Below are positions 1-10,652 of a DNA stretch of 64,000 nt, piece by piece. The position numbers were made by a program, and so were the translations under genes. The notes beneath the pieces were generated by a model, which worked only from the letters and a program-made list of their open reading frames with translations, was not told where the DNA came from and did not search any database. The first letter of the stretch is position 1; each line of letters starts with the position of its first letter. This stretch comes from Pegoplata infirma (lineage: Eukaryota; Arthropoda; Insecta; Diptera; Anthomyiidae), in the NCBI GenBank assembly GCA_963921195.1, contig OY992537.1, positions 203,818,581 through 203,882,580 on the forward strand, given 5' to 3'.

Positions 1-197
1 CAAGTACGAACACAAAAAAAAAAAATCGCGGACTTTTTTACCAAAATTTTTTTTCGCGAAAATTTTTTTTTTTCAAAAAAAATTTTTTTTTTTCAAAAGT
101 AATTTCCTTTTAAATAAAGTTTTTTGCAATAATCTTTTTGAAATTGTGGAGGGTATCACTACATTCGGCAAGGCCGAATTTAACTTTTTTGCTTGTT
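1..197 (-). repeat. INE-1/DINE-1-like Helentron, 5' end fragment
   Basis: The 5' end of an INE-1-like element lies in reverse orientation and is cut by the window edge. It contains the short 5' hairpin (TTCGGC..GCCGAA on either strand) next to a GGGTATCACTACATTCG junction and the ACTTGTT-like edge. It is nearly identical to 41999-42198, which is part of a complete copy, so both belong to one young subfamily. Poly-A/T runs fill 10-120. Confidence 0.7.
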
Positions 198-255
198 ATA
201 TTTGTTTTTGATTTTGTAGTGGTAAAATTATTTTTAAGTTTCAGGAAATCACAGT

Positions 256-308
256 GCGTATGAGCGATATATTTACAAATTTGTTCTTATTAAATATAAA
301 TCATACGC
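256..308. repeat. ~50-bp hairpin, copy 1
   Basis: GCGTATGAGCGATAT and a later ATAAATCATACGC form an imperfect hairpin of 53 bp. The flanks (TTTCAGGAAATCACAGT before, CCTTCTGTTAATTTA after) match those of the copy at 1975-2021, so the repeated unit is about 85 bp with the hairpin at its centre. The function is unknown. Confidence 0.65.
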
Positions 309-377
309 CTTCTGTTAATTTAGAACACACATTTGCCTGATTGTGAGTTGTAAAAATTTTTTTATACCCTCAACTTA

Positions 378-772
378 CAAGGGAAGTTTATCAACCCTCA
401 TGAATCAATTTGCCTGAAACTTAAAATATACATATATAAATTTATTAAAAGAGACGATTTTAAAGGTTGGGTGTCTCAGCTTAGCGGTCATATCAGTTTT
501 TAAAAATTTATGAAACAATGTTGACCTTCGGGAAAATTTCGATAACTCCCGAACTAACAGGAATATCGTCTAAAGCAAAAACACGTGTAGACTTAAATTT
601 AATAAAAACTATTTCGTATTTATATGGATATCGTAGGTCTATATCTTCATATATATTCCACAAAATTTACACATTTTCCTGAAAAAAAAAAAAATTAAAC
701 GAAGCCAAATTTTTACAAACGTATGCCACCATTGGATAGACATTAAAAAACCTTTCTTCTCATATGAAAACA
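378..772 (-). repeat. TWA-type palindromic element, truncated copy
   Basis: It starts with CAAGGGAAG right after TTA and matches the reverse complement of the complete element at 12397-12985 over about 390 bp (shared blocks include GATATCGTAGGTCTATATC and CCACCATTGGATAG). The homology stops at about 772, where a GATATCGGTATCG-rich stretch starts, so one end has been lost. Confidence 0.65.
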
Positions 773-900
773 TCGATATCGGTTTTGGTATCGTTTTTTA
801 TTTCATTTCGGTATCGATTACGGTATATGATTGGAATCGGTTACGGTAATACCGATACCGAAACGTCAATACCGGTACGTTCCGATATTATCGAAAAAAA
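773..900. repeat. GATATCGG/CGGTATCG-rich segment
   Basis: About 130 bp is built from degenerate repeats of GGTATCG and its complement (CGATACCG), giving local self-complementarity. It resembles the end of a DNA transposon, but no partner end or target duplication was found. Confidence 0.4.
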
Positions 901-1955
901 TATAAAAAACGTATAAAAACTAAAAAAAAATATTTTTTTTTTCTCAATTTTAGTACTAAACACTAGGGCGTCCTGTCAAATTGAAACCTAAGGATACTCG
1001 TTCTTGTTTAAAATTCCTATTTTACAGTTAATGCATCCTTGGCGTTATTCTTGGGTGTTTTGATTATGAGGATTTTGGAGCCAAAATAGCCTATATCTTT
1101 CGTGGACAAAAAGTTGTGTTTGGGCACGAACTTGCATGAGTCTTTAAACGTGAAAGTGTTTTCAATATTGTATATTAAATATTAAAATTAACATCTTGCC
1201 AGCATTTTTTGGCAAACTCCCACAATTTCCATTTTAGTTTAGCACAAATTTCGGCCAAATTTGCTGTTTTTTGCGTGACACGGTTTCAAATTATTTTTTT
1301 TTATAACTTTTTTGCCTTCCGTAAAGCTAATTAATTAAGAAAAATATATTTGTTTTAAAAAAAAGATTTTTTTCAAAAGAAAAAAAAAAATTTCAAAAAA
1401 AATATTTTTTCAAAAAAAAAAATTTCAAAAAATAAATTTTTTTTTGACAATCGATTTTTGTTTGCGCTAAGAGATAAAAATCATCCTAGAAATTATCTAA
1501 GTGACCTTGCTTCATTTTTTGAATTTATGCCAAAAAAAATGCATTTGGAACCATAGTGCGATGGTCAATATTTGACCACGCCTACAAGGCAATTTTTTTA
1601 CAATACCTAAATTTTATTTTTGTAGTTTACAAGTGCATTAAGGGCCAATAATCTGCTAATGATTTCATATTGAGTCGACATTACTTTTGTTTTGCTGAAC
1701 ACTTAATGTGGAATTCCGCAAATGTGTACATAATGAGATATCGAATAGTATTTAAAAAAGTACAAATAATTTTTTTTTTTTTTTGTAAACGGCAAAAGAA
1801 ATTTTACACAAATTTTTTTTTCAATTTTTTTTTTGGAAATAATCTTTTTTACCTAGGGTATAATATACTTTGGTACAATTCATTCGAAAAATCCGAGTTT
1901 TTATTGTTTACTTGTTTAATTTAGTTTTAGTTTAGTGTCTTTAAAATCATTTTAA
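901..1955. other. AT-rich spacer, no gene recognised
   Basis: Homopolymer A and T runs and low-complexity sequence. No protein similarity is visible in any frame; the 84-codon frame near 1670 is made of poly-F/poly-K low complexity. Confidence 0.6.
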
Positions 1956-1974
1956 AGTTTCAAGAAATCACAGT

Positions 1975-2021
1975 GCGTATGAGCGATAAGAATTGGTTCT
2001 AATCAAATATAAATCATACGC
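1975..2021. repeat. ~50-bp hairpin, copy 2
   Basis: GCGTATGAGCGATA is paired with ATCATACGC at 47 bp spacing. It has the same flanks as copy 1 (TTTCAAGAAATCACAGT / CCTTTTGTCATTTAA). Confidence 0.65.
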
Positions 2022-2054
2022 CTTTTGTCATTTAAGAAAATCATATTTTTGAGT

Positions 2055-2303
2055 ACACACAGCAAAATATGTTTCCAATCGAATTTCTCTGTTGTATCAA
2101 CTCATAATTCGGTTGCTCCTACCATGTTTAGCAGTGACAACCAAATTTTTTGCTTGCCTCAATTAAAAGCCAGTTATAACAACCGAATTCAGTTATGACT
2201 ACCGATATTCAACTGTGACCACCTATATGCAAATGTTTAAACCGATTTTTTGTTGCAATAACTGACTTTCAGTTGGAAATCAGCAAATTCGTTTTCTGTG
2301 TGT
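2055..2303. mobile_element. Short MITE with ACACACAG ends
   Basis: An 8-bp perfect terminal inverted repeat (ACACACAG / CTGTGTGT) bounds 249 bp. AGT directly flanks both sides and may be a target duplication. The interior is rich in degenerate AACCGAATT/CAGTTATGAC units. No coding capacity. The superfamily is not assigned. Confidence 0.5.
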
Positions 2304-2404
2304 AGTGTTACTTTTTTTATGAATGTAATCATTTCCTTGATTCTCAAAATCTACAGTGTACAATATTACAAAGCTTTAAAAATTAGCGTGTTTTCGACAC
2401 CACA

Positions 2405-3213
2405 CCATTTCCAATTGTATTTCAGAAGTTATTATCAATTGTATTTCATAAGTTATCAATTGTATTTCAGAATTTATCAATTGTTTTTTTTTAGAAATTA
2501 TCAATTGTATTTCAGAAGTTATCAAGTGTATTTAAGAATTTATCAATTGTATTTAAGAAATTATCAATTGTATTTTAGAAATTATCAATTATATTTCGGA
2601 ATTTATCAATAGTATTTCAGAAATTATTAATTGTATTTCAAAGTTTAACAATTGTATTTCAGAGATTATCAATTGTATTTTAGAAATTATCAATTGTATT
2701 TCAGAATTTATCAATTGTATTTCAGAAATAATCAACTGTATTTCAGAAATTTTAAATTTGTATTTAAGGAAATATCAATTGTATTTCGGAGGTTATAAAT
2801 TGTATTTCAGAAATAATCATTTGTATTTTAGAGATTATTAATTGTATTTTGAAATTATCAATTTTATTTCAGAAATTTTGATTTGTTTTACAAAGGTTAG
2901 TTTCTGAAACACAATTGATCATTTCTGAAAACAACTGATAATTTCTGAAATACAATTGATTATTGCCGAAATACAATTGATAATTTCTGAAATACAATTG
3001 ATATTTCCTAAAATACAAATAGAAATTTTCTGAAATACAATTGATAATTTCTGAAATAAAATTGATAAATTCGAAATACAAATGACAGTTTCTGAAATAC
3101 AATTGATAATTTTTAAAATAAAATTGATAATTCTGAAGTACAATTGACTATTTCTGAAATACATTTGATAAGTTCTGAAATACAATTGATAGTTTCCGAA
3201 ATACAATTGGAAA
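2405..3213. repeat. Palindromic minisatellite, ~21-bp unit
   Basis: The left arm (about 2408-2880) is a tandem array of units like ATCAATTGTATTTCAGAAAT. The right arm (about 2900-3213) is the same unit in reverse complement (TGAAATACAATTGATAATTT). The two arms face each other around about 2890. Each unit has its own palindromic core CAATTG. The low-complexity open frames over this array (Y/F/Q/L-rich) are not genes. Confidence 0.85.
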
Positions 3214-3310
3214 TAGTGTAGACGTGCAGACGGAAATACATCGCTAGATCGTCTTAAAATCGATAGGGCATCAGAGATGTTTCGAACGTAATGACAAACT
3301 AATGTATTTC
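3214..3310 (+). repeat. INE-1-like 3' fragment
   Basis: A degenerate 3' piece: CAGACGGA microsatellite remnant, then CATCGCTAGATCGTCTTAAA and a weak GGAATGACAAACT-like block. It directly abuts the palindromic minisatellite. The terminal hairpin is missing. Confidence 0.55.
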
Positions 3311-3695
3311 CTTTTCCAGTTTGAGGAGGATATACAAATATTTATTTTACGTCATAACAAAAAATCCCTTACATACATATGTTTTCACAACTTTGCATTT
3401 GTTATTCATACTAAATATCAAAAACTTTAAGATAATATTCTATTACACAATTATAAATGAATTATTATCATCTGGGGAATTATTTACTAATAAACTTAAC
3501 CAAAATCCAATTATAGCTTTTTTTTTGCAAACAAAAATTGACTATTAGACATGCATAGAAAATATACAAAATAACAACACATTAGAGGTGCAGGATGATG
3601 AATTTTAACCGATCAGTCGCGGCCAGTTGAAATTTTTTTCTCCGACGAAATTGATTAATTTGGAAGGTTATTAGAAAAACACACAGCATTGATAA

Positions 3696-5689
3696 CACTG
3701 TGCAACAGTGAAAAAATACTTCTGATGTGACATAGTATAGGTTGTTGGTCTAGTCGAGTAAATCATAAAAATGCCCATTAAACTTGCCAGACACCCTCAA
3801 ATTTTAGAGTTATTGTCAAAAAACTTTTTTTTGTGACTTTTCTCACTAAACCTTGTGTAATTTAGAAAATTTTCAACAGATTTTAAATTTTTAAGCTGTT
3901 TTGGATAGAAAAAGGATAGGGCTTTCCATGTTCGTGAATTGGTGAATACGTAAAAGAAAGATATCTATTGATTTTTTTTATAAAATCAATTTTTTTTGTT
4001 ATTTTTTTGAAAATTTTTCGAGTTTATCGATTTTTTTCTGCTATAGTTCGTTTAACAACCCTAATATTTTTGATCGTTTTTTTAAAGATAATTTAACTCT
4101 TAATACGATAAGCTTTATCCTGAAAAAATCGGATTATAATTGACAGAGTTGTGATAATTTTTCTAAAAAAGAAAATTAAGATTTTGCAGGAAATCGCCGT
4201 TCAGATAACCCAGGCAAAAAAAATAAATTTATCATAAATGGTCATGTACAATATTTTTAAAGGTTTTTGGCGCGCTGAATCCGAATCTGGTCTTTAAATT
4301 GCTCTATCTCTTCAGGTTTTTGAGATATTTAACATAAATTGATATATCAAAAACTTAATATGATAGCGCAATTTCAAGTCCAAATTCGAATTCAGGAGGT
4401 CAAAAACCTTTAAAATAATGATACACGTTCTCTCAGTATTTTCGTTTATTTTTTTATTGCCTGGGTTATCCGCATGGCAATTTCATACAAAATCTTAATT
4501 TTCTTTTTTAGAAAAATTATCACAACTCTTTCAATTATTATCCGATTTTTTTGGCATAAAGCTCATCGTATTCACAATTAAATTTTCTTTAGGAATGCGT
4601 TTATTAATATAAATGTTGTTGAACAAACTATAGCAGAAAAAAATCGATAAACTCAAAAAAATTAAAAACAAGTAAGAGTGTTAAATTCGGCTGTGCCGAA
4701 TCTTTTATACCCTCCAACATGCAAAAAAATAAAAAAAAAATGCAGGGGCGTTTTATTTTTTTTTTTTTTGGGGGGGGGTCAGGGGGTCGCAAGTAGTAAT
4801 TGAGGGGGGGGGCAAATTTTCCCTGGAATATGTGTTTAAAAATTCATTCTTATGCTTTTTGCACTAAAGAAATACAGGATTATCATTATTTAAAAAAAAA
4901 ATGTTTTATTCCACTCCCATAAAAGGGGGGCGGGCTGAAAAACGACATTTTCTAATTCTCTGGGTCCAAATGCAGGACTTTGAACTTTTTGTGGCATAAA
5001 AATGTTGCATTTGTTAAACAAAAACACAAAAAATCGTGTAAAAATATGGTATTTTTCAGAGGTTGGTTTAGTTCTTCAAGGGGGAACTTTTTCCCCCCTA
5101 GTCCGATTTTGCTCATTTACGAACTTAACCTGCCTATGAACATAAGACATATTCGTGCCAAATGTCGGGAGTCTAGCTCTTTTATTTTGGATTACATCGT
5201 GTTAACTACAGACGGACAGACGGACGGACGGACGGACATCGCTAGAATGTCTTAGAATCGACCACTGATCATAAATATATATACTTTATGGGGTCCTAGA
5301 CCGATATTTTGATGCGTTACACACGGAATGACAAAGTGAGTATACCCCCATACTGTAGTTGGAGGGTATAAAAATAACAAAAAATTAGATATTGTTGAAA
5401 AAATCAATACATATCTTTCATATATGTATAGACCAATTTACACACATTAAAAGCCCTATCCTTCTTCCATCCAAAACAGTTGAAAAATTTAAAATCGCTT
5501 GAAAAATGTTTAAGTTACACGTGGTTTAGTGAAAAAAGTACCAAAAAAACGTTTTTTGACAATAACTTTAAAATTTGAGGGTGTCTGGCAAGTTTAATGG
5601 GCATTTTTGTGATCTTTTCGACGAGACCTACAACCTTAACTACCTCATTTTAAAAGTATATTTGATTTTGAGTTTTTTGTAGCACAGTG
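3696..5689. mobile_element. Foldback DNA element, CACTGTGC ends, TAA duplication
   Basis: The left end CACTGTGCAAC (3696) and right end GTAGCACAGTG (to 5689) are inverted and flanked by TAA (3693-3695 and 5690-5692). The two halves are inverted copies over most of their length: for example TTAAACTTGCCAGACACCC at 3780 faces its complement near 5595, and a block near 4025 (GTTTATCGATTTTTTTCTGC) faces one near 4635. An INE-1-like copy (4668-5372) has split the right arm. Without it the element is about 1.29 kb with no coding region. A homologous broken piece lies at 52640-52770. The ends resemble those of the 13222-17025 transposon, which suggests related mobilisation. Confidence 0.75.
4668..5372 (+). 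mobile_element. INE-1/DINE-1-like Helentron, complete copy
   Basis: The 5' end has AACAAGTAAGAGTGTTAAA, the hairpin TTCGGCTGTGCCGAA and TATACCCTCCAAC. The middle carries a G-rich stretch. The 3' part has a (GACG)n microsatellite at 5211-5238, CATCGCTAGAATG, ATATATACTTTATGGGGTCC and the terminal hairpin TATACCCCCATACTGTAGTTGGAGGGTATA. This order (subterminal inverted repeats, GTCY/GACR microsatellite, 3' hairpin) is the known layout of INE-1/DINE-1. It is non-autonomous and inserted in the arm of the foldback at 3696-5689. Confidence 0.8.
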
Positions 5690-5759
5690 TAATTTTCAAA
5701 CAGCTATTAAAAAATGAATATGCAATATTTATTAATCCTGTTTTAAAAGATAAACTACC

Positions 5760-5900
5760 CTGCAGGAAAAGTGATAGGTCCATGATAGGTAACGTAACTC
5801 GGACCCAAATCACCTATCACAAAGTCGACACCTTTCATATAAAATACCTATCACTTTATTTAGGGAATGTCTCAGGACTGGATTTTTTGCTAGGTGACAT
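5760..5900 (+). repeat. Dispersed repeat, copy 1 (CTGCAGGA.AAGTGA)
   Basis: This stretch (CTGCAGGAAAAGTGATAGG, then CACCTATCACAAAGTCGACACC and TATAAAATACCTATCAC) is recognisably the same as 40798-40930 in the same orientation. The ends are not clear. Confidence 0.5.
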
Positions 5901-7125
5901 ATCATTGGACATGCACCCTTGGAGCCCGTGCCGGTTGGGTACACTCTTTGAAAATTATTTTGTAAAAAAAAAAAAATTTAAAAGCACTTTTAATGATTTT
6001 TTTTTTTCAAAACGGAAAAGAAAATTGTAAACGGGTCTTAGAAAATTGTTGATGTTTTTTTTTTTTGCAAAAAAAATTGTCAAAAAAAATTATATGTCCG
6101 GGACTTCGAAAATTTTCAAAAAAAAAAAAAAAAAATCGGAAAATTTTTCAAAATTTATAAATTTTTTAAAGAACAGTAACTTTTTCCATTTCTTAAGTTT
6201 TTATTAGCAAAACTTTAGCATAAATCAATATTTTTTTCAAATCATTATAATCATAATTATAAAAAATTTAATAATCTTCAAATCAAAAAAAAAAAAAAAT
6301 TCATCAACATTTGTTTAGCAGAAAACCAATTTTGACGATAGTGGCACCCTCTGTAATGAAATAGAAACATTTCATATTTTAATCGGTAGCCAAATTTGCC
6401 GAATACACCTTTAATATTATTAGCAGCTGATAATGTATTGGCTTACCCAAGACTCCAGTCGTTCGATGCTGCAGTTGCAATTAGAGGCCAGCCGCATTTT
6501 TTGTCACCCTTCACTGTCAGTCGCAACATGAAATCGGATTGTTTCTCAGCAACCCATTTAAGAAAACTAAATAAAAAATTATGTTTAAATCAAAAAAATA
6601 AATCAAATAATTTAAATACAAACTTCCATTTTTAAATTATTAAAATTTAATTTAAAACATTAATTTCAAAAGAAATTAATTTTCTTAGAAGTGTTTTTTT
6701 TTTTTTTTGTAAATTTTAATCCTATAAAGTTTATTTTTCCCGGAAATTGGGATGGGAATGGTTTGAATCGCTTTTCATATAATTTTCTGGAACTCTTTTG
6801 TTGTTATTTCCCAAGAATTGTTACAAACCATCTTCTATACTAAACAATTTAAATTACAATACAAATCTTGTCTTGCTTAAAATTCCACAAAAAAAAAATC
6901 TTAAATTTATTTTATTCATGCTATTGTGTCTGTTGAATTTAATTCAAATATGTACAAAAAAAGTTTTAGGGGAAAAAATACATTTACATCCAGACAAAAA
7001 TATATTAAATTTCATGTACGGTTATGAATATTTTACCTCAAAATGAAATATGTCTTTGAATACTAAATTAGAATATCATTTATTAAATGCAAAAAGTGTT
7101 ACAAAGAATTAAAAAGGAACAAGAA
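5901..7125. other. AT-rich spacer
   Basis: Poly-A/poly-T dominated sequence, with a short, less biased stretch at 6330-6560 in which no gene was recognised. The open frames here (79-82 codons) have no domain or splice support. Confidence 0.5.
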
Positions 7126-7129
7126 GAAG

Positions 7130-7745
7130 AAATAACAATGCAAAAATTGGCAGGGTCTGAGACACTTTCCTCATTGAATATTTCTCCGATACTGAGACAC
7201 TTTTCATACAGAAATATTCTCAGATTTTGAGAAAATTTTCGTAAAATTCTCAGATTCTGAAACATTTTTCGTATGGAAAAATTATCAGGTTCTCAGACAT
7301 TTTTGGTATAGAAAAATTCTCAGATTCTGGGACATTTTTCGTATAAAAAATTCTCAGATTCTGAAACATTTTTCGTATAGAAAAATTCTCAGATTCTGAG
7401 AAATTTTTCGTATAGAATTGTTATTAGATTTTGAGATTTTGAGATTTTCATATTGAAAAATTCTCAGATTCTGAGACTTTCAGACATTGTTTATATAGAA
7501 AAATTCTCGGATTCTGAGACATTATTCGTATAGAAAAATTTCCATATTCTGCGACATTTTTTAGAAAAATTTCCATAATCTGTAACATTTTTTCTATCGA
7601 AAAATCTTCATATTAAATTTTTTGTGTAGAAAATGTCTCAGAATCTAAAACATTTTTCTTATCGAAAAATTCCTAGATTCGGAAACATTTTTTGTATCGA
7701 AAAATTTTGAGATTCTAAGACATTTTTCGTACATAAAATATTTTT
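7130..7745. repeat. Minisatellite with CTCAGATTCTGAG core
   Basis: About 15 degenerate tandem units of roughly 35 bp, of the form AAATTCTCAGATTCTGAGACA followed by TTTTTCGTATAG. Each unit carries a self-complementary core (CTCAGA..TCTGAG). Units decay towards the right, where AGATTCTAAGACA forms dominate. Confidence 0.75.
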
Positions 7746-8269
7746 TGCTGTGTTTAAATTTTTATCATTAGTTTAATGAGAAATTTCTTCATTATCTCTC
7801 TTAGTATTGTTCAAATTTTCATAATTTGTTTATTATTTAATTCATTCTAATTTCTCTGTCTCTTTTCTTCTTTCCATGTGCCACAAAATTTTGTCAACAA
7901 CTATTTATGAAAATTTTGAATATTTTGCAACAATGTCTACCCTCCTCAACTACCAACAACAACAACAAAATCTACTTAAACAAAATTAAATATATAATAA
8001 CAAAAATTCTTTGTGGCCTACAATCCAAACATATTCATCACATATATACCACCTGTGCATGTATAATTTCAACAACAATGAAACCGACCTACAACTACTA
8101 CAAATAAATGCATTTTCAACACTACTACTACTACTAACACATCTTTATATACGTTTATACTACTTGTTGTATGGCATAATTTTATGAATGTTTTATTATG
8201 TTGATGAATTCATAATATTTACACATACGATTCTCAACTCCTGAATAAATTCAAACTTGCCTTCAAAAG
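7746..8269 (+). other. Region upstream of DIP exon, possible intron or 5' UTR
   Basis: Less repetitive sequence with CAACAACAACAACAA and CTACTACTACTA runs. No coding exon was recognised. It could hold intron or 5' UTR sequence for the DIP exon that starts at 8272; no TATA box or initiator could be assigned with confidence. Confidence 0.35.
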
Positions 8270-8271
8270 AA

Positions 8272-8341
8272 ATGCAAACACATGAAGAGTTACTTGAGGA
8301 TATAAGAGATGATACTGGCGTTAATATAATACCAGACAAAG
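8272..8341 (+). CDS. DIP family Ig protein, N-terminal coding exon (exon A)
   Basis: This exon encodes ATG plus 22 codons (MQTHEELLEDIRDDTGVNII followed by PDK) and ends with the first base of a split codon at a good donor (AAAG|GTAAGA). The next exon supplies the remaining bases AT to give Asp, so the join reads ..PDK-D-LPKFGEP... That phase match is the main evidence. An in-frame TGA at 8242-8244 limits upstream extension. Either translation starts at this ATG, or the exon is internal and begins after the AG at 8268-8269 (weak pyrimidine tract). The segment is acidic and non-Ig and would precede Ig domain 1. No signal peptide is visible here; if one exists it lies in an upstream exon outside or not recognised in the window. 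Confidence 0.6.
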
Positions 8342-8869
8342 GTAAGAATTTTTGTGTGTTATTTTAAGATGGTTATAATAATAATAATAAACATATACAT
8401 GAAATTATATGAAATGCTATATAAATTTACATAAGAAAATGTGTTTGCAATGAATATGAATGATTTATTTAGAAAAATGTATTTTTGCAAAAATAAAAAA
8501 TATAAAAAGATTTTTAAAAGCATATAAACACAGTGGTAGGACCTGCTAATGGATAACGTATTAGAAAAATTTAAAAACAAAAAAGTGTTTATTATAGTTC
8601 GAGGCCATTAATTTTTTTGTTATGAATTGAGGCTACTTTTTTAGGATATACTTCAAAAAAAATACTCATAGAGTTTCTGTTTTCAACAATTTTCAGGAAC
8701 GAACTGACGATCGTTTCTGGGATTTTCCAACTTGCCCATCATTAGAATTCTTAAGAAAATTAGTTAAAACTGTGGTCTCCAAACATCAAATATTCATATT
8801 CTCGTTTATGTCAAACGAAAAATTAGACTACTAAACATCAAAAATGGGACTAGGAAGCGAATTTAAATA

Positions 8870-9735
8870 CTTGATTACAATAGTTCTGCTGGTCAAATAT
8901 CCGGTCTCAAAACTTTTGCATCACATCAGGTTTTTGAGAATATTGAGGTCAAATTTCAAAAAGTCGCTGTGTTAGGCATTTTTGGAAACACATAGCAGAT
9001 AAACCCGATGTGATGGCGACTTCAAAATAAGTCGAAGGTTAAGCTTATCATAACTCTTTTAGATCTAGAACTCATTTGGTCATTCGACTTAACCCTTTGT
9101 CAATCAATTGCCTTTAAATGATGTATTATTGAAAAAAAACTTTTTTGGGGAAAAGACATAATTTATAGACAATTGGTGCTCTAACGGTTAAAGCGACTGA
9201 CAAAATACGTTATACATCTTAAAAACTAATATTTGCACTTCATCTTTGACTTATTTTTCAGTCGTCAGCACAACGGGTTTGTCCGCTATGAGTTGTCAAA
9301 TGTGCCCGAAAACGCGATTTTTTTGTTTTTAAAATTTCTCCAAAATCTTATGTAATGGAAAAGTTTGGTGACCGGATTTGTGACCAGGAGGATAATTGTT
9401 ATCATGTGTCCATTCGCATAAAGTTTTTTTCATATGAGTTGTACCGGAAAAAATGTTTTTTTTTGGAAATATGATATCATTGAGAGACAATTGGTGCACT
9501 AAGGGTTAATGCGACTGACCAAATGAGTTCCGCATCCTTAAGAGCACTTTTGAAACTTTACCCTCGATTTATTTTTAAGTCGCTATGACATCGGGTTCAT
9601 CCGATATGAGTTGTCAAAAATGCCTAAAACGGGGATTTTTTTGAACTTTGACCTCAATTTTCTCAAAAAACTGATGTTATGGAAAAGTTTGGATACCAGA
9701 TTTGTAATTACTAGAACAATTGAAATTAACTGTGT
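8870..9735. repeat. Foldback/tandem repeat with GTCGCTRTGA blocks
   Basis: The left part (about 8930-9125) is the inverted match of the right part (about 9480-9720): shared blocks include GACAATTGGTGC, ACTCATTTGGTCA/TGACCAAATGAGT and GTCAAAAATGCCTAAAACG. The middle (9150-9400) repeats the right-arm sequence in direct orientation with more divergence. No coding region or clear ends. Confidence 0.6.
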
Positions 9736-10034
9736 AAGGTCGCGTCTCAGTTGCATCAAGTATTTTTCATAATGTTCAGTAGTGTAATTTAAGATGACCC
9801 TAGATGAAATGATCTTATGTTCCAAATTTCAAGTTCCCACATCCAATATAACCGTAATTTCTAAAAGTTCGTTTTTTATATTTTTTTTTTGCTGAAGGTT
9901 TCTCAAATTTTTTAAAATTTGAGCAATCCAGTACAATCTTTGACCTCTTAAAGCCTTTTAGAATTAAAATTTCAAAAAAAAACTCTTTATTTTTTCCGCT
10001 ATAAAAATTCACCTAGTCGTAAATAAACCCGTTT

Positions 10035-10310
10035 TTCACCAGCTGGTGAATAAAAAGTAACATAATTATTTTTCAACAAAAAATTTTTTTTTTCATCAAT
10101 TTTTTTTTTTCATTAATTTTTTTTTGTTTTTCATAAATTTTTTTTTTCATCAAATTTTTTTTTTTCATCAAATTTTTTTTTTCATAAGTTTTTTTTTTTT
10201 TCATATTTTTTTTTCAAACTTTTTTTTTTCACTTTTTTGTTTTCAAAAAAAAATTTTTTCATCAATTTTTTTTTTTTTTTCATCAATTTTTTTTTTTTAA
10301 TTCTGTTTCA
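10035..10310 (+). repeat. CATCAA-type Helitron-like element, fragment
   Basis: The perfect 16-bp palindrome TTCACCAGCTGGTGAA (10035-10050) is followed by AGTAACATAATTATTTTTCA and a (TTTTTTTTCATCAA)n array. The same order occurs at 57265-57950 and 39350-40605, and inverted at 22385-22960. Confidence 0.7.
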
Positions 10311-10384
10311 AACCTAACGGACATTTTTCAAGACTTGAAAAGTCCAACTAAGGGTTGCAACTCTGAGAAAATCTACTACAGTGT

Positions 10385-10652
10385 ACATAGGCGTAGAAAG
10401 GGGGGGGGGGGCTGGGGTGGGAAAAGCCCACCCTAGACCCGACTTAGCCCACCCCAGACATTTTTCCATTTAGCCCACCCCGGACAATTTTCCTTTTTTT
10501 TAATTGATTAAACTTTGATATGCTAAAATCCAAAATTGACAGAAATATTTATCCAAACTTTTACAAGTAGCAATAAACCTTCCTATTAGTGCTAGTTGTG
10601 AAAGAAGTTTCCTTACTATGTGTAGAATAAAAACATGGTTACGAAGTGCAAT
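10385..10652 (+). pseudogene. hAT (zf-MYM/TTF-type) transposase C-terminus, part 1
   Basis: From about 10540 one frame reads SKLLQVAINLPISASCERSF and continues LTMCRIKTWLRSAM, the typical C-terminal dimerisation-region signature of hAT transposases close to the zf-MYM/TTF-type group (NLPxSxxxERSFSxLRRIKTWLRS is the familiar form). The frame runs into the next insertion at 10653 and resumes at 12989. Upstream, DMLKSKIDRNIYP reads in another frame, so there is at least one frameshift, and an in-frame TGA is present. The G/C-rich stretch at 10385-10490 (GGCGTAGAAAGGGGG, then three GCCCACCCC units) looks like the left end of the same old element. Most of the protein is missing. Confidence 0.65.

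Noticed and set aside
2298..3206. Several Y/F/Q/L-rich frames on both strands.
   Set aside because: Translation of the palindromic CAATTG minisatellite.
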